A stretch of DNA of 64,000 bases from Pseudomonas graminis (GTDB lineage: Bacteria; Pseudomonadota; Gammaproteobacteria; Pseudomonadales; Pseudomonadaceae). The DNA lies in assembly GCF_900111735.1 (NCBI RefSeq), contig NZ_FOHW01000004.1:106995-170994 (forward strand), read 5' to 3'. Of this stretch, positions 34,302 to 43,675 are shown one piece after another (position 1 is the stretch's first letter; every line of letters begins with the position of its first letter). The notes beneath the pieces were generated by a model. That model saw only the letters and a program-made list of their open reading frames with translations. It searched no databases and had not been told where the DNA came from. Made by a program: the position numbers and the translations under genes.

Positions 34302-36089
34302 TTATCGAGTGCCGCGAAATGCGACGGGGGTAGCCGGCCCGGCCCCGGCAGAAAACGACCCGCAGGCCCCCTCTTCCGGCACCAGACGGATGTCGACGCG
34401 GCGGTTGGCCCTGCGCCCTTGTTCGGTGTCATTGCTGGCGATCGGTTGACTGGCGCCGTAGCCCTGCACGGCGAAGCAACTGCCGGGAATGCCGCCCATG
34501 CGTTGCATCCAGTCGCGCACTGAAGCGGCGCGGTCGCGGGACAGGCGCAGGTTCTGCTCGGCGCTGCCGGTGGCGTCGGTGTGCCCGGTGACGACGATCA
34601 ACCAGCCGGGTCTGGCCTTGATGCCGACCAACGCATTGATCAGCACTTGGGTCGACTCCGCCTTGAGTTCGGCGCTGCCGATGTTGAACAGCGACAGCGT
34701 GTCCAGACGCACCGGCGCGGACGCCTGCGCCATCTCGGTGGGCGGACGGTAACGGCCGATGGCGTGCCAGACCCTGATGCGCAGTTGTTCGGCGCGATAA
34801 AGGCCGAAGCCCAACGACCGTGGTTCGCCGTAGCGGTAGTAGTCATCCAGCCGGCGGGCGTCGTCGTGCAGAACGGTCAACGCCGCTTCGCGCCGGGCCA
34901 CGGCCTGCTGATCCTCGCGGTCGGTTTCGTTGATCGATGCGTAGCGGCGCAGGTCGTCACCCACCTGACGGATCAACAAAGTGTTCTGCCGGGCCGAGCT
35001 CGACAGGGCGACGACGGCAGAGAAAACCGTCAGCCAGATGCCGATGACCGTGGCGCGCCTCGCTGCTGTGTTGCCGGTGTGCCGGGGCACCAGCTCCAGC
35101 AAAGGGTCCGGCGCGGGCAAAACACCGCCCGTGTCCCTCGTCAACCGGGTCGGCACCAGCGCGGTTTTTCCCTGTATCCAGTGCTGCCAGACGCTGCCGG
35201 GAATGGGGTCAGGCAGACGCGCCACTTGGCAGATTGCGTAGGCCACTGGCGACGGCGCGCGATGCCGGCCGATCCGAGTGAAGTGCGGCGCGACGTACTG
35301 AACAAGCCATGCGGCGTGGGTATTCATCTGCACGGCAAGTTGTATGCGGTCGGTGAGGACGGTGGCGTCTTGTCTCTGCCAGTCCTCGACGCTGACGCAG
35401 GTGCCGTTGTTTCGTACCCGCGCAAAGGGGCCGCCATTTTCCCAACTGAACCAGACGGCTTCGGTGGCCGAACTTCCCTCTTCCCGGCTGAAGCCCGTCC
35501 CACGAACACCGTGCGGCCTTGGTGAGGTGTGTTGATAGCTCACTACCCACAACGGCAACGTTTGCGCACGCTTGCGGATGACCGAAAGCTGATGAGTCAG
35601 CGCACGAAGCTGGCCGGCCAGCACCGCGCTGTCAGCGTGTTGGGCCGGATTGATGACGAACATGACGCTGAGCTGCCCACGCCATTGCGGACGGACCGCC
35701 AGCAGCGCAGTGGTCACTTCGGGCAATCGCTCAATGCTCGGCACCCAGACGTAACACCCGCTGGCCGTGTTCCGTACGAGGGTTTGCTCGGCAGCATCGG
35801 CATCGGCATCGGCATCAACAGCAATAAGCGCCGACGCCCCCTCACCGCATATCAGCACCACAGGCAGCCGGTATTCACTGCCCGGCAAGGTCCGAAACGC
35901 TTCCAGGCGCAGCGAATCACCGAGACGGGAAGTACGTCGACCCGCCAGCAGCCAGGCCCCGGTCACCAGAATCAGGGCGCCAACGACGGCGAACGCTTGA
36001 TCGACCAGGCTCAGCGGCAACACGCTGATCACCATCAGCGCCAGGCATCCGGACCACAGGGCAAGTGCACGCATCAACTTGAGTGTCAT
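34302..36089 (-). CDS. T6SS OmpA-family peptidoglycan-binding membrane protein
   Basis: 595 aa. Two N-terminal TMs (about 8-50), a third near 345-365 (VIGIWLTVFSAVVALSS) and a C-terminal OmpA domain (about 455-580) with the peptidoglycan-binding pattern VTGHTDATGSAEQNLRLSRDR. It likely supplies the cell-wall anchor missing from the short TssL next door, a TagL-like job. Two oddities: a (Ala-Asp) run at about 92-99 made by a GCATCG repeat, and an in-frame REP unit near residues 197-205 (RGTGFSREEG). Stop codon and conserved motifs are intact. Confidence 0.87.
   Translation of the reverse strand: MTLKLMRALALWSGCLALMVISVLPLSLVDQAFAVVGALILVTGAWLLAGRRTSRLGDSLRLEAFRTLPGSEYRLPVVLICGEGASALIAVDADADADAAEQTLVRNTASGCYVWVPSIERLPEVTTALLAVRPQWRGQLSVMFVINPAQHADSAVLAGQLRALTHQLSVIRKRAQTLPLWVVSYQHTSPRPHGVRGTGFSREEGSSATEAVWFSWENGGPFARVRNNGTCVSVEDWQRQDATVLTDRIQLAVQMNTHAAWLVQYVAPHFTRIGRHRAPSPVAYAICQVARLPDPIPGSVWQHWIQGKTALVPTRLTRDTGGVLPAPDPLLELVPRHTGNTAARRATVIGIWLTVFSAVVALSSSARQNTLLIRQVGDDLRRYASINETDREDQQAVARREAALTVLHDDARRLDDYYRYGEPRSLGFGLYRAEQLRIRVWHAIGRYRPPTEMAQASAPVRLDTLSLFNIGSAELKAESTQVLINALVGIKARPGWLIVVTGHTDATGSAEQNLRLSRDRAASVRDWMQRMGGIPGSCFAVQGYGASQPIASNDTEQGRRANRRVDIRLVPEEGACGSFSAGAGPATPVAFRGTR
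35478..35503 (-). repeat. REP unit translated inside the OmpA-family T6SS gene
   Basis: TTCCCGGCTGAAGCCCGTCC is a near-consensus REP core in minus orientation, within an open reading frame. It is read as TGFSREEG in the protein and leaves the frame intact. Confidence 0.8.
35794..35817. repeat. Hexanucleotide GCATCG repeat
   Basis: Three perfect GCATCG units plus a fourth with one change, inside the OmpA-family gene. They encode an alternating Asp/Ala run (VDADADADA). Slippage by one unit would add or drop two residues without a frameshift. Confidence 0.8.
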
Positions 36090-36096
36090 GGGCGCG

Positions 36097-36780
36097 TCAC
36101 ACCCGCTCGGTCACAAGGGAGGCGACCAGCGCCGCCAGATGCGAATCCAGCAACCACCAGATGCCGGCCAGCAGCAAACCGGCCGCCAGCAGGTGTAACA
36201 GCGGCGCGCGCAGCCACGCTGGCAACGGTTTGCGACCCCGTGCGTCGATCCACGTGGGCAACGCCTGATCCAGGGTCAACGGCGCCACTCGGGCGGTCAA
36301 CTCGGCCATCAACTGTTGCCGCTCGGGATGGTTCGGTTCCTTGTAGCGACCAAGAAATCCCAGCATCAGAACGCGGTGATACACCCTCAGCACGCTCGGG
36401 TCCGGAGACGGCTCGTGCAGCACCTCACGCATTTCTTCGTAGAGAAACTGCCCCGCCTGATGACGTCCGAAGTAATGCGCCTGGAGCGGTTCGTGGGTCC
36501 ATTTGGCGCGTGCAGCGGCATCGGCGTGGATCAGCACGGTTTCATCCATGAGCGCACATTGGGCATGGCTGATGAAGTCGACATTGCGCTGGCTGACGCC
36601 GGCCTGGGTCAGCGCATCGCGAACCTCGACAACCTGCCGGGTGCACACCGCCCAGAGCGCATCGCTGTCCGGAGCGGATGCGCCATGACGCAACTCGACC
36701 ACCAACAGGTAACTGTCCTGCAGCAGTTGATCGACATCGACGGACCGCGCAGCCGCTTGGCTTTTCATTGGCCGGCTCAT
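36097..36780 (-). CDS. tssL: T6SS inner-membrane protein TssL (DotU/IcmH)
   Basis: 227-aa DotU-type TssL: a cytoplasmic helical hook domain and one C-terminal TM (about 192-213, LLAAGLLLAGIWWLL). Family features: FISHAQCALMDETVL, FLYEEMREVL and YHRVLMLGFLGRYK. It has no peptidoglycan-binding extension; the neighbour OmpA-family protein probably provides it. Start overlaps the tssK stop as ATGA. Confidence 0.93.
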   Translation of the reverse strand: MSRPMKSQAAARSVDVDQLLQDSYLLVVELRHGASAPDSDALWAVCTRQVVEVRDALTQAGVSQRNVDFISHAQCALMDETVLIHADAAARAKWTHEPLQAHYFGRHQAGQFLYEEMREVLHEPSPDPSVLRVYHRVLMLGFLGRYKEPNHPERQQLMAELTARVAPLTLDQALPTWIDARGRKPLPAWLRAPLLHLLAAGLLLAGIWWLLDSHLAALVASLVTERV

Positions 36781-38132
36781 GAGCGCAGCACCGCAAACAG
36801 CTCAAGCTTGACGTCCGGCAGCGTTGCCGGGACGTAGAACGCGCAAACCCCTTCGGCGAGCACGGCCTGACCGCTCGGATGGGCAAAGTCGAGGGCGAAA
36901 TACTGGTTTTCGAGACGCAGCGGAATCGCCGCCGGCACGTGACTGAGCGGCTGCAGCGGAACGCCGTCCAGGGCTGCGTTGATCAACTGATCAACGTCGT
37001 CCGGAGTGCCGACCTTGCACAGCCGCGGGAACTGCGCCTGCAATTGCGCAGGGGCCTCGCGGCAGCGCACCGACAGGTAAAAGTCAGCGGCGTCGGCCTC
37101 ACGCAGACGGGGATCGTTGAACGTCACTTGCCAGCGACCGGGGAGCACCCGCTCCAGCTCCAGAGCGATCACCCGCGACGGCAGACTGGCTTCCAGCAGC
37201 GTCGAAATCATCTGCATCAAGGGTGGAAAGACCGTTTCCAGCGCTTCGTGACGGTAGACCGGAATAGCGTCAACGTCGTGTTCAAGGGAGAACGTCAGCA
37301 GCGCCCCCGCCAGCTTCACCAGTTCCAGATAGACCTGCTCGGGATGGCGCGCCGGGCTGGCCTTGAAATCGGCGAGCACGGGTTGGTAGGTATTGAGCGC
37401 ATTAAGCAGCCAGAACAGCGAAACATCCGCCACCGCGAAGTCGGCCATGCGCTGATTGCTTTCACGGCGCATGCCCATCAAGCGTTGACGCTTGGACGCC
37501 AGTTGGGTGAGGAGATTGTCCAGTTGGACCTGCAAACCCGCATGCCCGGCAAAGCTCAACAGCGGCGGAACGAACGCCTCGTCCAGGCACACCCGGCCCT
37601 GGCCGTCACGCACCAGCCGGGCCACGGAACAGGTCAGGTAATCGGCGTTGTCATCGCTGGCCAGACGCAGGCTGAGCATGTGCTCGAGCACACCGATCGA
37701 CTGTTGATCGTCGCCGTAGAGATCCTGCACCTGTCGCCAATCCTGGCGGTAACGCACCGGCCGGTCAGCGCGAGCGTCTTCAAACAGGCAATTGCCACCG
37801 TTGGACTGCTCCAGCGGCAGGCACAACAGCACCGTCGCGCCCTGCTCCGGATCGATCTGAATCTGTTCGAGGGACAGCGCGGCGGGCAGCCGATCAACGC
37901 TGTCGGTGTCGATCAAGGTGCCATCCGGCAGCCGCACGCGCAGCGCGGACGCCTTGAGTTTGCCCAGCCGCAACGCTTCTGGATCAAACGTCGCCGTCTG
38001 CACGCCCCACGGATGAACCCGCGACAAATGGGCGATGCATTCGTTTGTCCAGGCTTCCCAGCGCCCTTGCTGCTGGAATTGCTGCTGGGACAGCAGCGCC
38101 CCGGCAGCCCAGAGAGGTCGGTCGATTTTCAT
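36777..38132 (-). CDS. tssK: T6SS baseplate-membrane connector TssK
   Basis: 451-aa TssK, the trimeric protein that links baseplate wedges to TssL/TssM. The family N-terminus LWAAGALLSQQQFQQQGRWE and MQMISTLLEASLPSRV are typical. It lies 23 bp after tssC and overlaps tssL. Length is normal. Confidence 0.93.
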   Translation of the reverse strand: MKIDRPLWAAGALLSQQQFQQQGRWEAWTNECIAHLSRVHPWGVQTATFDPEALRLGKLKASALRVRLPDGTLIDTDSVDRLPAALSLEQIQIDPEQGATVLLCLPLEQSNGGNCLFEDARADRPVRYRQDWRQVQDLYGDDQQSIGVLEHMLSLRLASDDNADYLTCSVARLVRDGQGRVCLDEAFVPPLLSFAGHAGLQVQLDNLLTQLASKRQRLMGMRRESNQRMADFAVADVSLFWLLNALNTYQPVLADFKASPARHPEQVYLELVKLAGALLTFSLEHDVDAIPVYRHEALETVFPPLMQMISTLLEASLPSRVIALELERVLPGRWQVTFNDPRLREADAADFYLSVRCREAPAQLQAQFPRLCKVGTPDDVDQLINAALDGVPLQPLSHVPAAIPLRLENQYFALDFAHPSGQAVLAEGVCAFYVPATLPDVKLELFAVLRS

Positions 38133-38155
38133 GTTGTGCTCACCTATGGCCGACG

Positions 38156-39694
38156 TCAGGTTTTGGCTTTGGGCATCTGGGAAACCAGCGAGAGATTCAC
38201 GTCCATGCCTTCCACCTGGAAATGCGGCACGGCGTACAACTTCACCCGGAAGAAGCCGGGGTTATCGTCGATGTCCTCCACCGTTACCCGGGCGTCGCGC
38301 AGCGGATGCGAGGCCTGCAAGTCATCACCCGGATCGGTCATTTCGGTGACCAGCCCGCTAATCCACTTATTCAATTCCAGCTCCAGCAGACGCCGGTCTT
38401 TGGTGGTGCCGATGTTCTCCCGCTGAATCAATTTCAGATAATGGGCAATGCGCGACAGCAGAAAGATATAAGGCAGGCGCGAGTTGATGCGGCTGTTGGC
38501 CGTGGCATCGGCGGTGTCATACAACGCAGGCTTTTGTGTTGAGTTGGCGGAGAAGAAACAGGCGTAATCGCGATTTTTGTAATAGGAAAGCGGAATAAAT
38601 CCCAGGTTGGCGAATTCGAATTCACGGGTTTCAGGAATCATCACTTCCGACGGGATCTTCACCTGACTGCCGGTGCCGAGGTCATATAAATGAATCGGCA
38701 GATCCGTTACCGCACCACCGGATTGTGGCCCGCGAATCTGAACGCACCAGCCGTTGTTGACGAAACTCTTCACCATGTTTGCAGCGAAGGCAAAAGACGC
38801 ATTGGTCCACAAATATTTTCTGTGATCGGTGCCTTTGACACTTTCCACATAGTTGAAGCTGCGCACCGGAATGGTGTCCGGCCCATAGGGCAGCCGTCCC
38901 AGCACACGCGGCATGGTCAAACCGATATAACGGGAATCGTCAGTGTCGCGGAATGACTTCCATTTGATGTATTCCGCGCGATCAAAGTAATTGCCGATGT
39001 CTTTGATGGCGGCGACTTCTTCCATGGTGTCCTTGCCGAAGAAGGCCGGCCCCACCGAACCAATGAACGGCATGTGCGCTGCCGCCGCGACCTTCGATAT
39101 ATTACGAAGCAATGCGATATCTTGCGGGCTGCGATCAAATTCGTAACTGGAAATAGCTGCGGCAATGGGTTCGCCGCCTGGCGTGTCGTATTCCTGGGTA
39201 TAAGTGTGCATGTACAGACCGCTCTGGGCGATCTCCGGCGCGTCTTCAAAATCCTGGACCAGATGGTCTTTGCTGATGTCCAGCAACTCGATGCGCACGT
39301 TCTGCCGGAAGTCGGTCTGATCGATCAGCGATTTAACGCCGCGCCACGTCGACTCGACCCTCTGGAACTCGGGATGATGCATGACGGCGTCAAGCTGGCG
39401 GCTGATCTGCGCGTCGAGGCAGGCGATGTGTTCGTCGAGCAGGGTCTTGTCGAGGCGCTGGACCTTGCGCGACGAGCCTTTGAGCAGGTTGAGAAACACG
39501 CTGACCGCGGCGGTCACGCGCTCATCGGCGGAGATCTCCGACAGGGCTTCGTTGTTCTGAAACGCTTCGATATCGCCCAGTGCGGAAACCGGGTTGAGGT
39601 TTATTTTTGAAAACAGCGCGCTATAGACGCCGGTGCTTTCTTCAGACAAAACGGTGCTACCGCCTGAGACTGCGGAAGAGTGTTTCGAGGACAT
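38156..39694 (-). CDS. tssC: T6SS contractile sheath large subunit TssC
   Basis: 512-aa VipB/EvpB family sheath protein. Clear signatures: HHPEFQRVESTWRGVKSLI, AAHMPFIGSVGPAFFGK, LPYGPDTIPVRSFNYVE and the C-terminal NPGFFRVKLYAVPHFQVEG. It polymerises with TssB into the contractile sheath. It follows tssB by 31 bp and belongs to the same operon. Its codon choice is less GC-biased than tssK, fitting high expression. Confidence 0.97.
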   Translation of the reverse strand: MSSKHSSAVSGGSTVLSEESTGVYSALFSKINLNPVSALGDIEAFQNNEALSEISADERVTAAVSVFLNLLKGSSRKVQRLDKTLLDEHIACLDAQISRQLDAVMHHPEFQRVESTWRGVKSLIDQTDFRQNVRIELLDISKDHLVQDFEDAPEIAQSGLYMHTYTQEYDTPGGEPIAAAISSYEFDRSPQDIALLRNISKVAAAAHMPFIGSVGPAFFGKDTMEEVAAIKDIGNYFDRAEYIKWKSFRDTDDSRYIGLTMPRVLGRLPYGPDTIPVRSFNYVESVKGTDHRKYLWTNASFAFAANMVKSFVNNGWCVQIRGPQSGGAVTDLPIHLYDLGTGSQVKIPSEVMIPETREFEFANLGFIPLSYYKNRDYACFFSANSTQKPALYDTADATANSRINSRLPYIFLLSRIAHYLKLIQRENIGTTKDRRLLELELNKWISGLVTEMTDPGDDLQASHPLRDARVTVEDIDDNPGFFRVKLYAVPHFQVEGMDVNLSLVSQMPKAKT

Positions 39695-39725
39695 GTTTGA
39701 TACCTGCTATCAGAGACCCGGGTAA

Positions 39726-40229
39726 TTAACGCTCAGTGGGTGCAGCGAGCACTGCCAGTTCGGCGCGCAACTCATCACTGAGCGTTTCGTCTTTGACGAT
39801 GCGTTCAAGTTCGTGACGAAACGTTGCGTTGTCGAGCAGGTTTGATTTGAGGTCACGCAACAGATTGCGGGTCGCCAGCAGCGCGCGCAATGACGGTATT
39901 TGTCTGGCCACCTGTTCCGGTTCAAAGTCCTTCATTCTTTCGAAATTCAAGTCGACTGAAGCATCGGAACCGTCGTCGGCAAAGGTGTTTTCAACGGTGA
40001 GTTTCAATGCAGGCGAAAACTCCGCCAGCACGCTGTCGACATTGTTTTTATTGATATTGATCTTGGTGCGCTCGGACAAGGGCCGGTCTTCCCGACCGTT
40101 GCTGTAATCCCCAAGCACCATCAATTTAAGCGGCAATTCGACTTTTTTCTGCGCACCGCCGGTGTGCAAATCGAGTTTTATATTGACCCGGGCCTTGGGC
40201 ACTTCATTTTGAAAGCTGTTTGAAGCCAT
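39726..40229 (-). CDS. tssB: T6SS contractile sheath small subunit TssB
   Basis: 167 aa from the ATG at 40229, which has a strong GGAGGAG site. Features: MASNSFQNEVPKARVNIK, LKLMVLGDYSNG and LRALLATRNLLRDLKSNLLD, all typical of VipA. First gene of the T6SS cluster, so its upstream region should carry the main promoter. TssB also provides the helix recognised by ClpV in some systems. Confidence 0.96.
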   Translation of the reverse strand: MASNSFQNEVPKARVNIKLDLHTGGAQKKVELPLKLMVLGDYSNGREDRPLSERTKININKNNVDSVLAEFSPALKLTVENTFADDGSDASVDLNFERMKDFEPEQVARQIPSLRALLATRNLLRDLKSNLLDNATFRHELERIVKDETLSDELRAELAVLAAPTER

Positions 40230-40550
40230 AACTCCTCCGTCGAAAATGCCACACGTCACAAAGGGGAATATCTGGATCGCGGAGCCTTTTTATCAGCCGG
40301 GCGCTCGTACCCCAAGCGGTCAAGTTTTAACAAGTGTGAGCAAAGAATGGGCTGATGAAGTTTTCATCGAATTCGGGAAGCGGCAAGGCTAATTCCCTAC
40401 GAATAAAAACTCTACCCACCAAAGAGAGGAAGAGAGCTGTCCTACGGAAGTCTAGAATCCTTCCTACAAAAAAAGCCCAGACAGTGGATCGGCTACAGCA
40501 TTAAAAATGCCTGCCCAATACAGTGGCGGCGGGTTTTAAAGTACAGATAT
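40230..40550 (-). promoter_or_regulatory. Upstream region of the T6SS operon
   Basis: About 320 bp without a gene, lower in GC than its surroundings, directly before tssB and therefore the likely main T6SS promoter. A short inverted repeat GATGAA/TTCATC lies at 40354-40368. I looked for a sigma-54 -24/-12 box and saw none that was convincing; sigma-70 elements could not be fixed with confidence either. Confidence 0.45.
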
Positions 40551-40569
40551 AAAAAAACCGCAAGCGGTT
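40551..40569 (-). terminator. Intrinsic terminator of the NADP-GAPDH gene
   Basis: On the minus strand AACCGC-TT-GCGGTT is followed at once by a seven-T run, a textbook rho-independent terminator. It lies about 50 bp after the dehydrogenase stop and isolates the T6SS promoter region from that gene. Confidence 0.85.
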
Positions 40570-40618
40570 GAACAGCATCAGCTGTGCAACGCGCCTGCGG
40601 CTAATTCGAGCAAATGAA

Positions 40619-42244
40619 TCAGAAGATGTAGTCGGTGGTCAGGAACGTCGATTCACGGTTATGAATGATGTCGCTGATCAGCGCCTTGTTGCTCTCCTGA
40701 AATTTGGTCGCCACCAAGGTGCGGATCGAGAACACCCGCAGTGCATCGTGTACCGACAGCGTACCCTCGGCCGAATTCTTGCGACCGTTGAACGGGAAGC
40801 TGTCAGGGCCGCGCTGGCACTGGGCGTTGATGTTGATACGCCCCACCTGATTGGCGAACGCATCGACCAGACGCCCGACCTGCTTGGAGTCGTTGCCGAA
40901 GATGCTCAACTGCTGGCCGAAATCGGAATCCAGCACGTACTCGATCACCGTTTCCAGATCGCGGTACGCCACCACTGGCACCACGGGGCCGAACTGTTCT
41001 TCGTGGTAGACGCGCATGTCCGGCGTCACCGGGTACAGCACAGCCGGGTAGAAGAACTGCCCGTGGGTCGTGCCGCCGCCCTCATTGACCACTTTGGCAC
41101 CCTTGCTCACGGCGTCGTCCACCAGCCCTTGCAGGTAGTCGGTCTTGCCCGGCTCCGGCAATGGTGTCAGTGAGACGCCCTGCTCCCACGGCATGCCCGG
41201 CTTGAGCTGGGCGAGTTTTTCTTCGAACTTTTCGAGGAAACTGCCGACCACGTTTTCGTGCACGAACAGGATCTTCAAGGCGGTGCAACGCTGACCGTTG
41301 AACGACAGCGAGCCGGTAATGGCTTCCGTCACCGCGTTGTCCAGGTTCACATCCGGCAGCACGATCCCCGGGTTCTTCGCGTCCAGACCCAGCGCGGCGC
41401 GCAGACGGTGCGGCTTGGGGTGAAGCTTTTTCAGGGCGCTGGCCGCCTTGTTGGTACCTATGAAGGCAAACACGTCGATCTTGCCGCTGGCCATCAGCGC
41501 GCTGACCGTCTCGCGCCCGCTGCCGTAGATCACGTTGATGACCCCGGCCGGGAAGCTGTCGCGGAACGCTTCGAGCAACGGACGAATCAGCAGCACGCCG
41601 AACTTGGCCGGCTTGAACACCACGGTATTGCCCATGATCAGGGCCGGAATCAGCGTGGTGAAGGTCTCGTTCAACGGATAGTTGTAAGGGCCCATGCACA
41701 GGGTCACGCCCAGGGGCACGCGGCGAATCTGGCCGAGGGTGTCCTGTTCCAGCTCGAAGCGACTGGAGCGACGGTCCAGTTCCTTGAGGGCGTTGATGGT
41801 GTCGACGATGTAATCGCAGGTGCGGTCGAACTCTTTCTGCGAGTCCTTGAGGTTCTTGCCGATTTCCCACATCAGCAGCGTGACCACGGCGTCGCGCTGC
41901 TCGCGCATCAGCTTGAGAAATGTCTCGACGTGATGAATACGGTCGGCGACGCGCATGGTCGGCCAGGCGCCCTGGCCACGGTCGTAGGCTTTGACGGCGG
42001 CGTCCAGCGCGGTCATTGCGGTTTCCGCGTCCATCAGCGGCGTGCTGCCCAGCACCACGGATTCAAGGCCCGCGTCGGTCTTCAGCGAGACCGGGCTTAG
42101 CACGGGCGCCAACGGCCCTTTCCATTGGTGCAGTTCGCCGTTGACCAGGTAATCGCGCTGCTCGATGGCCGGGCCTGCGCGAAACGGCTCAGGGATCTCG
42201 TCGGCGCGCGGGTACAGGTTGTCCAGGCGGTTTTGCAGGGTCAT
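40619..42244 (-). CDS. NADP-dependent glyceraldehyde-3-phosphate dehydrogenase (aldehyde dehydrogenase family)
   Basis: 541-aa non-phosphorylating, ALDH-superfamily enzyme of the Pseudomonas NADP-GAPDH type (glyceraldehyde-3-phosphate to 3-phosphoglycerate, giving NADPH). Catalytic Cys320 is in FNGQRCTALK; the Asn of the oxyanion hole is in GPYNYPLNE; cofactor strand VVFKPAK is present. The position that often holds the general-base Glu reads Asp (LGLDAKNP). Start at ATG 42244 follows a GAAGAGG site. It is monocistronic with its own terminator. Substrate is by family resemblance. Confidence 0.8.
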   Translation of the reverse strand: MTLQNRLDNLYPRADEIPEPFRAGPAIEQRDYLVNGELHQWKGPLAPVLSPVSLKTDAGLESVVLGSTPLMDAETAMTALDAAVKAYDRGQGAWPTMRVADRIHHVETFLKLMREQRDAVVTLLMWEIGKNLKDSQKEFDRTCDYIVDTINALKELDRRSSRFELEQDTLGQIRRVPLGVTLCMGPYNYPLNETFTTLIPALIMGNTVVFKPAKFGVLLIRPLLEAFRDSFPAGVINVIYGSGRETVSALMASGKIDVFAFIGTNKAASALKKLHPKPHRLRAALGLDAKNPGIVLPDVNLDNAVTEAITGSLSFNGQRCTALKILFVHENVVGSFLEKFEEKLAQLKPGMPWEQGVSLTPLPEPGKTDYLQGLVDDAVSKGAKVVNEGGGTTHGQFFYPAVLYPVTPDMRVYHEEQFGPVVPVVAYRDLETVIEYVLDSDFGQQLSIFGNDSKQVGRLVDAFANQVGRININAQCQRGPDSFPFNGRKNSAEGTLSVHDALRVFSIRTLVATKFQESNKALISDIIHNRESTFLTTDYIF

Positions 42245-42387
42245 CTCATTTACCTCTTCCAGTCGGTATCGTGCCAAACAGGCTGGACACACTACGCCAC
42301 AGCCGCCGCCGAATGAGAAGCGTCGAGATAAATGTCACGTCCGGGTGACACGAAAACCGTCTGCCGACCCCGTGCCAGAGGCTCCGT

Positions 42388-43512
42388 CTAGCCCACCGCA
42401 GTCTGGTTGCGACCGGATGCCTTGGCCCGGAACAGCGCCTTGTCTGCGAGAGCCAGTAGCCCATGCAAGTCCTGATCGAGGTGGTTCAGCTCTGCAATGC
42501 CCAGGCTCGCGGTCACACCTTCGTCGTGCAGGCAGGTGATGTCGGCGATGGCCGAGCGCAGTCTCTCGGCAATGACTCGCGCCACGTCTATCGGAGTGTT
42601 AGCCAGCAGCAGCGCGAATTCCTCTCCGCCCAGGCGGCCGCTGACGTCTGCGTCGCGCACGGATTGACGGATGACCCTGCCGATCTGCCGCAAGACGTCG
42701 TCACCCGCCTGATGGCCGTGGCCGTCGTTTATGCGTTTGAAATGGTCGATGTCCAGCATCAGGGCGCAGAGCGGCAGATGGGCCTGCTTACAGGTCTCGT
42801 ACACGCCTTCGGCGCGATGGAAGAAAGCACGGCGGTTTTGCAGTCCAGTCAGCTCGTCGGTCTGCGCGGCATGGGCAGCGATGCGATGGGCATGTTCCAT
42901 TTCGCGGCTCAGGCGAAAGGCCCGCTCCATGGCCCGGCCCAGTTTGCGCGTTGCGCTCGCCACAAAACCGGCAAAGATCAGCGACGCAACTGCCATCCCC
43001 TGTTGCGCGGTCTGGGGCTGAAACAGCAGCCAGATCGAGCACGGCAGCAGCACTAACGCAATCGACGCCAGGGTCATCGAGCGGTACGCCGAATAGCAGG
43101 AGACCGCACTCACCGACATGCCCACGGTGAACAACAGCACCAACGTCTGGATCAGCATATCCCCGGCCTGCATCAGCGCCAGCGCGCCGCTGCCCCAGAT
43201 GCCGGCGGACAATACCAGCGTGACCCAGTAAGTGGTTTCCCAGCGTTCGGGGGTCCGTACGGATTCCGGCACCCGGAAGTAGGTGACCAACATGATCAGG
43301 CGCAAGCTGGTCGAGGCGCCCAGCAGCCCAAGCCACCAGAGAATCATTGATTGTTCCAGGCGCTCCCAGCAGATCCACGAGAGCATCACAGCCGCCAGCG
43401 CGCTGCCGAACACAGAGAAAAAACTCTGACGGAAGAGCAACTGCAAACGATCATTGCGCACCTGGGCCCGTATCAGGTCCTCGCGCGCCGGTTGAGAATC
43501 ATGGAGGTACAT
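42388..43512 (-). CDS. Membrane diguanylate cyclase (GGDEF)
   Basis: 374 aa from the ATG at 43512 (MYLHDSQPAREDL). About five to six TM helices fill residues 30-190, a charged linker with SREMEHAHRIAAHA follows, then a GGDEF domain at about 215-370. The active site reads RLGGEEFALLL and the substrate Asp in LMLDIDHFKRIND, so it should make cyclic di-GMP. An RxxD inhibitory site (RDAD) lies exactly five residues before GGEEF, so product inhibition is expected. It has no EAL domain. Transcribed alone, 140 bp before the dehydrogenase gene. Confidence 0.9.
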   Translation of the reverse strand: MYLHDSQPAREDLIRAQVRNDRLQLLFRQSFFSVFGSALAAVMLSWICWERLEQSMILWWLGLLGASTSLRLIMLVTYFRVPESVRTPERWETTYWVTLVLSAGIWGSGALALMQAGDMLIQTLVLLFTVGMSVSAVSCYSAYRSMTLASIALVLLPCSIWLLFQPQTAQQGMAVASLIFAGFVASATRKLGRAMERAFRLSREMEHAHRIAAHAAQTDELTGLQNRRAFFHRAEGVYETCKQAHLPLCALMLDIDHFKRINDGHGHQAGDDVLRQIGRVIRQSVRDADVSGRLGGEEFALLLANTPIDVARVIAERLRSAIADITCLHDEGVTASLGIAELNHLDQDLHGLLALADKALFRAKASGRNQTAVG

Positions 43513-43675
43513 CGAATTCGCCCGAGCCTGGCACTGGAAAAGGGCAGATTGTGGCATCGTGCTATGACGCTTAACAACTCGCGCGCCAATTAACTCACAC
43601 CTAACGAAAATCAGCGTTGCAGATCGCTGCCAGGTATCGCCTGAACCCGTCTGGCTCGGGCGTTCCGGGAGAAGG

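Noticed and set aside
40230..40550. Sigma-54 promoter for the T6SS
   Set aside because: No GG-N10-GC pair with acceptable flanks could be found by eye in the tssB upstream region.
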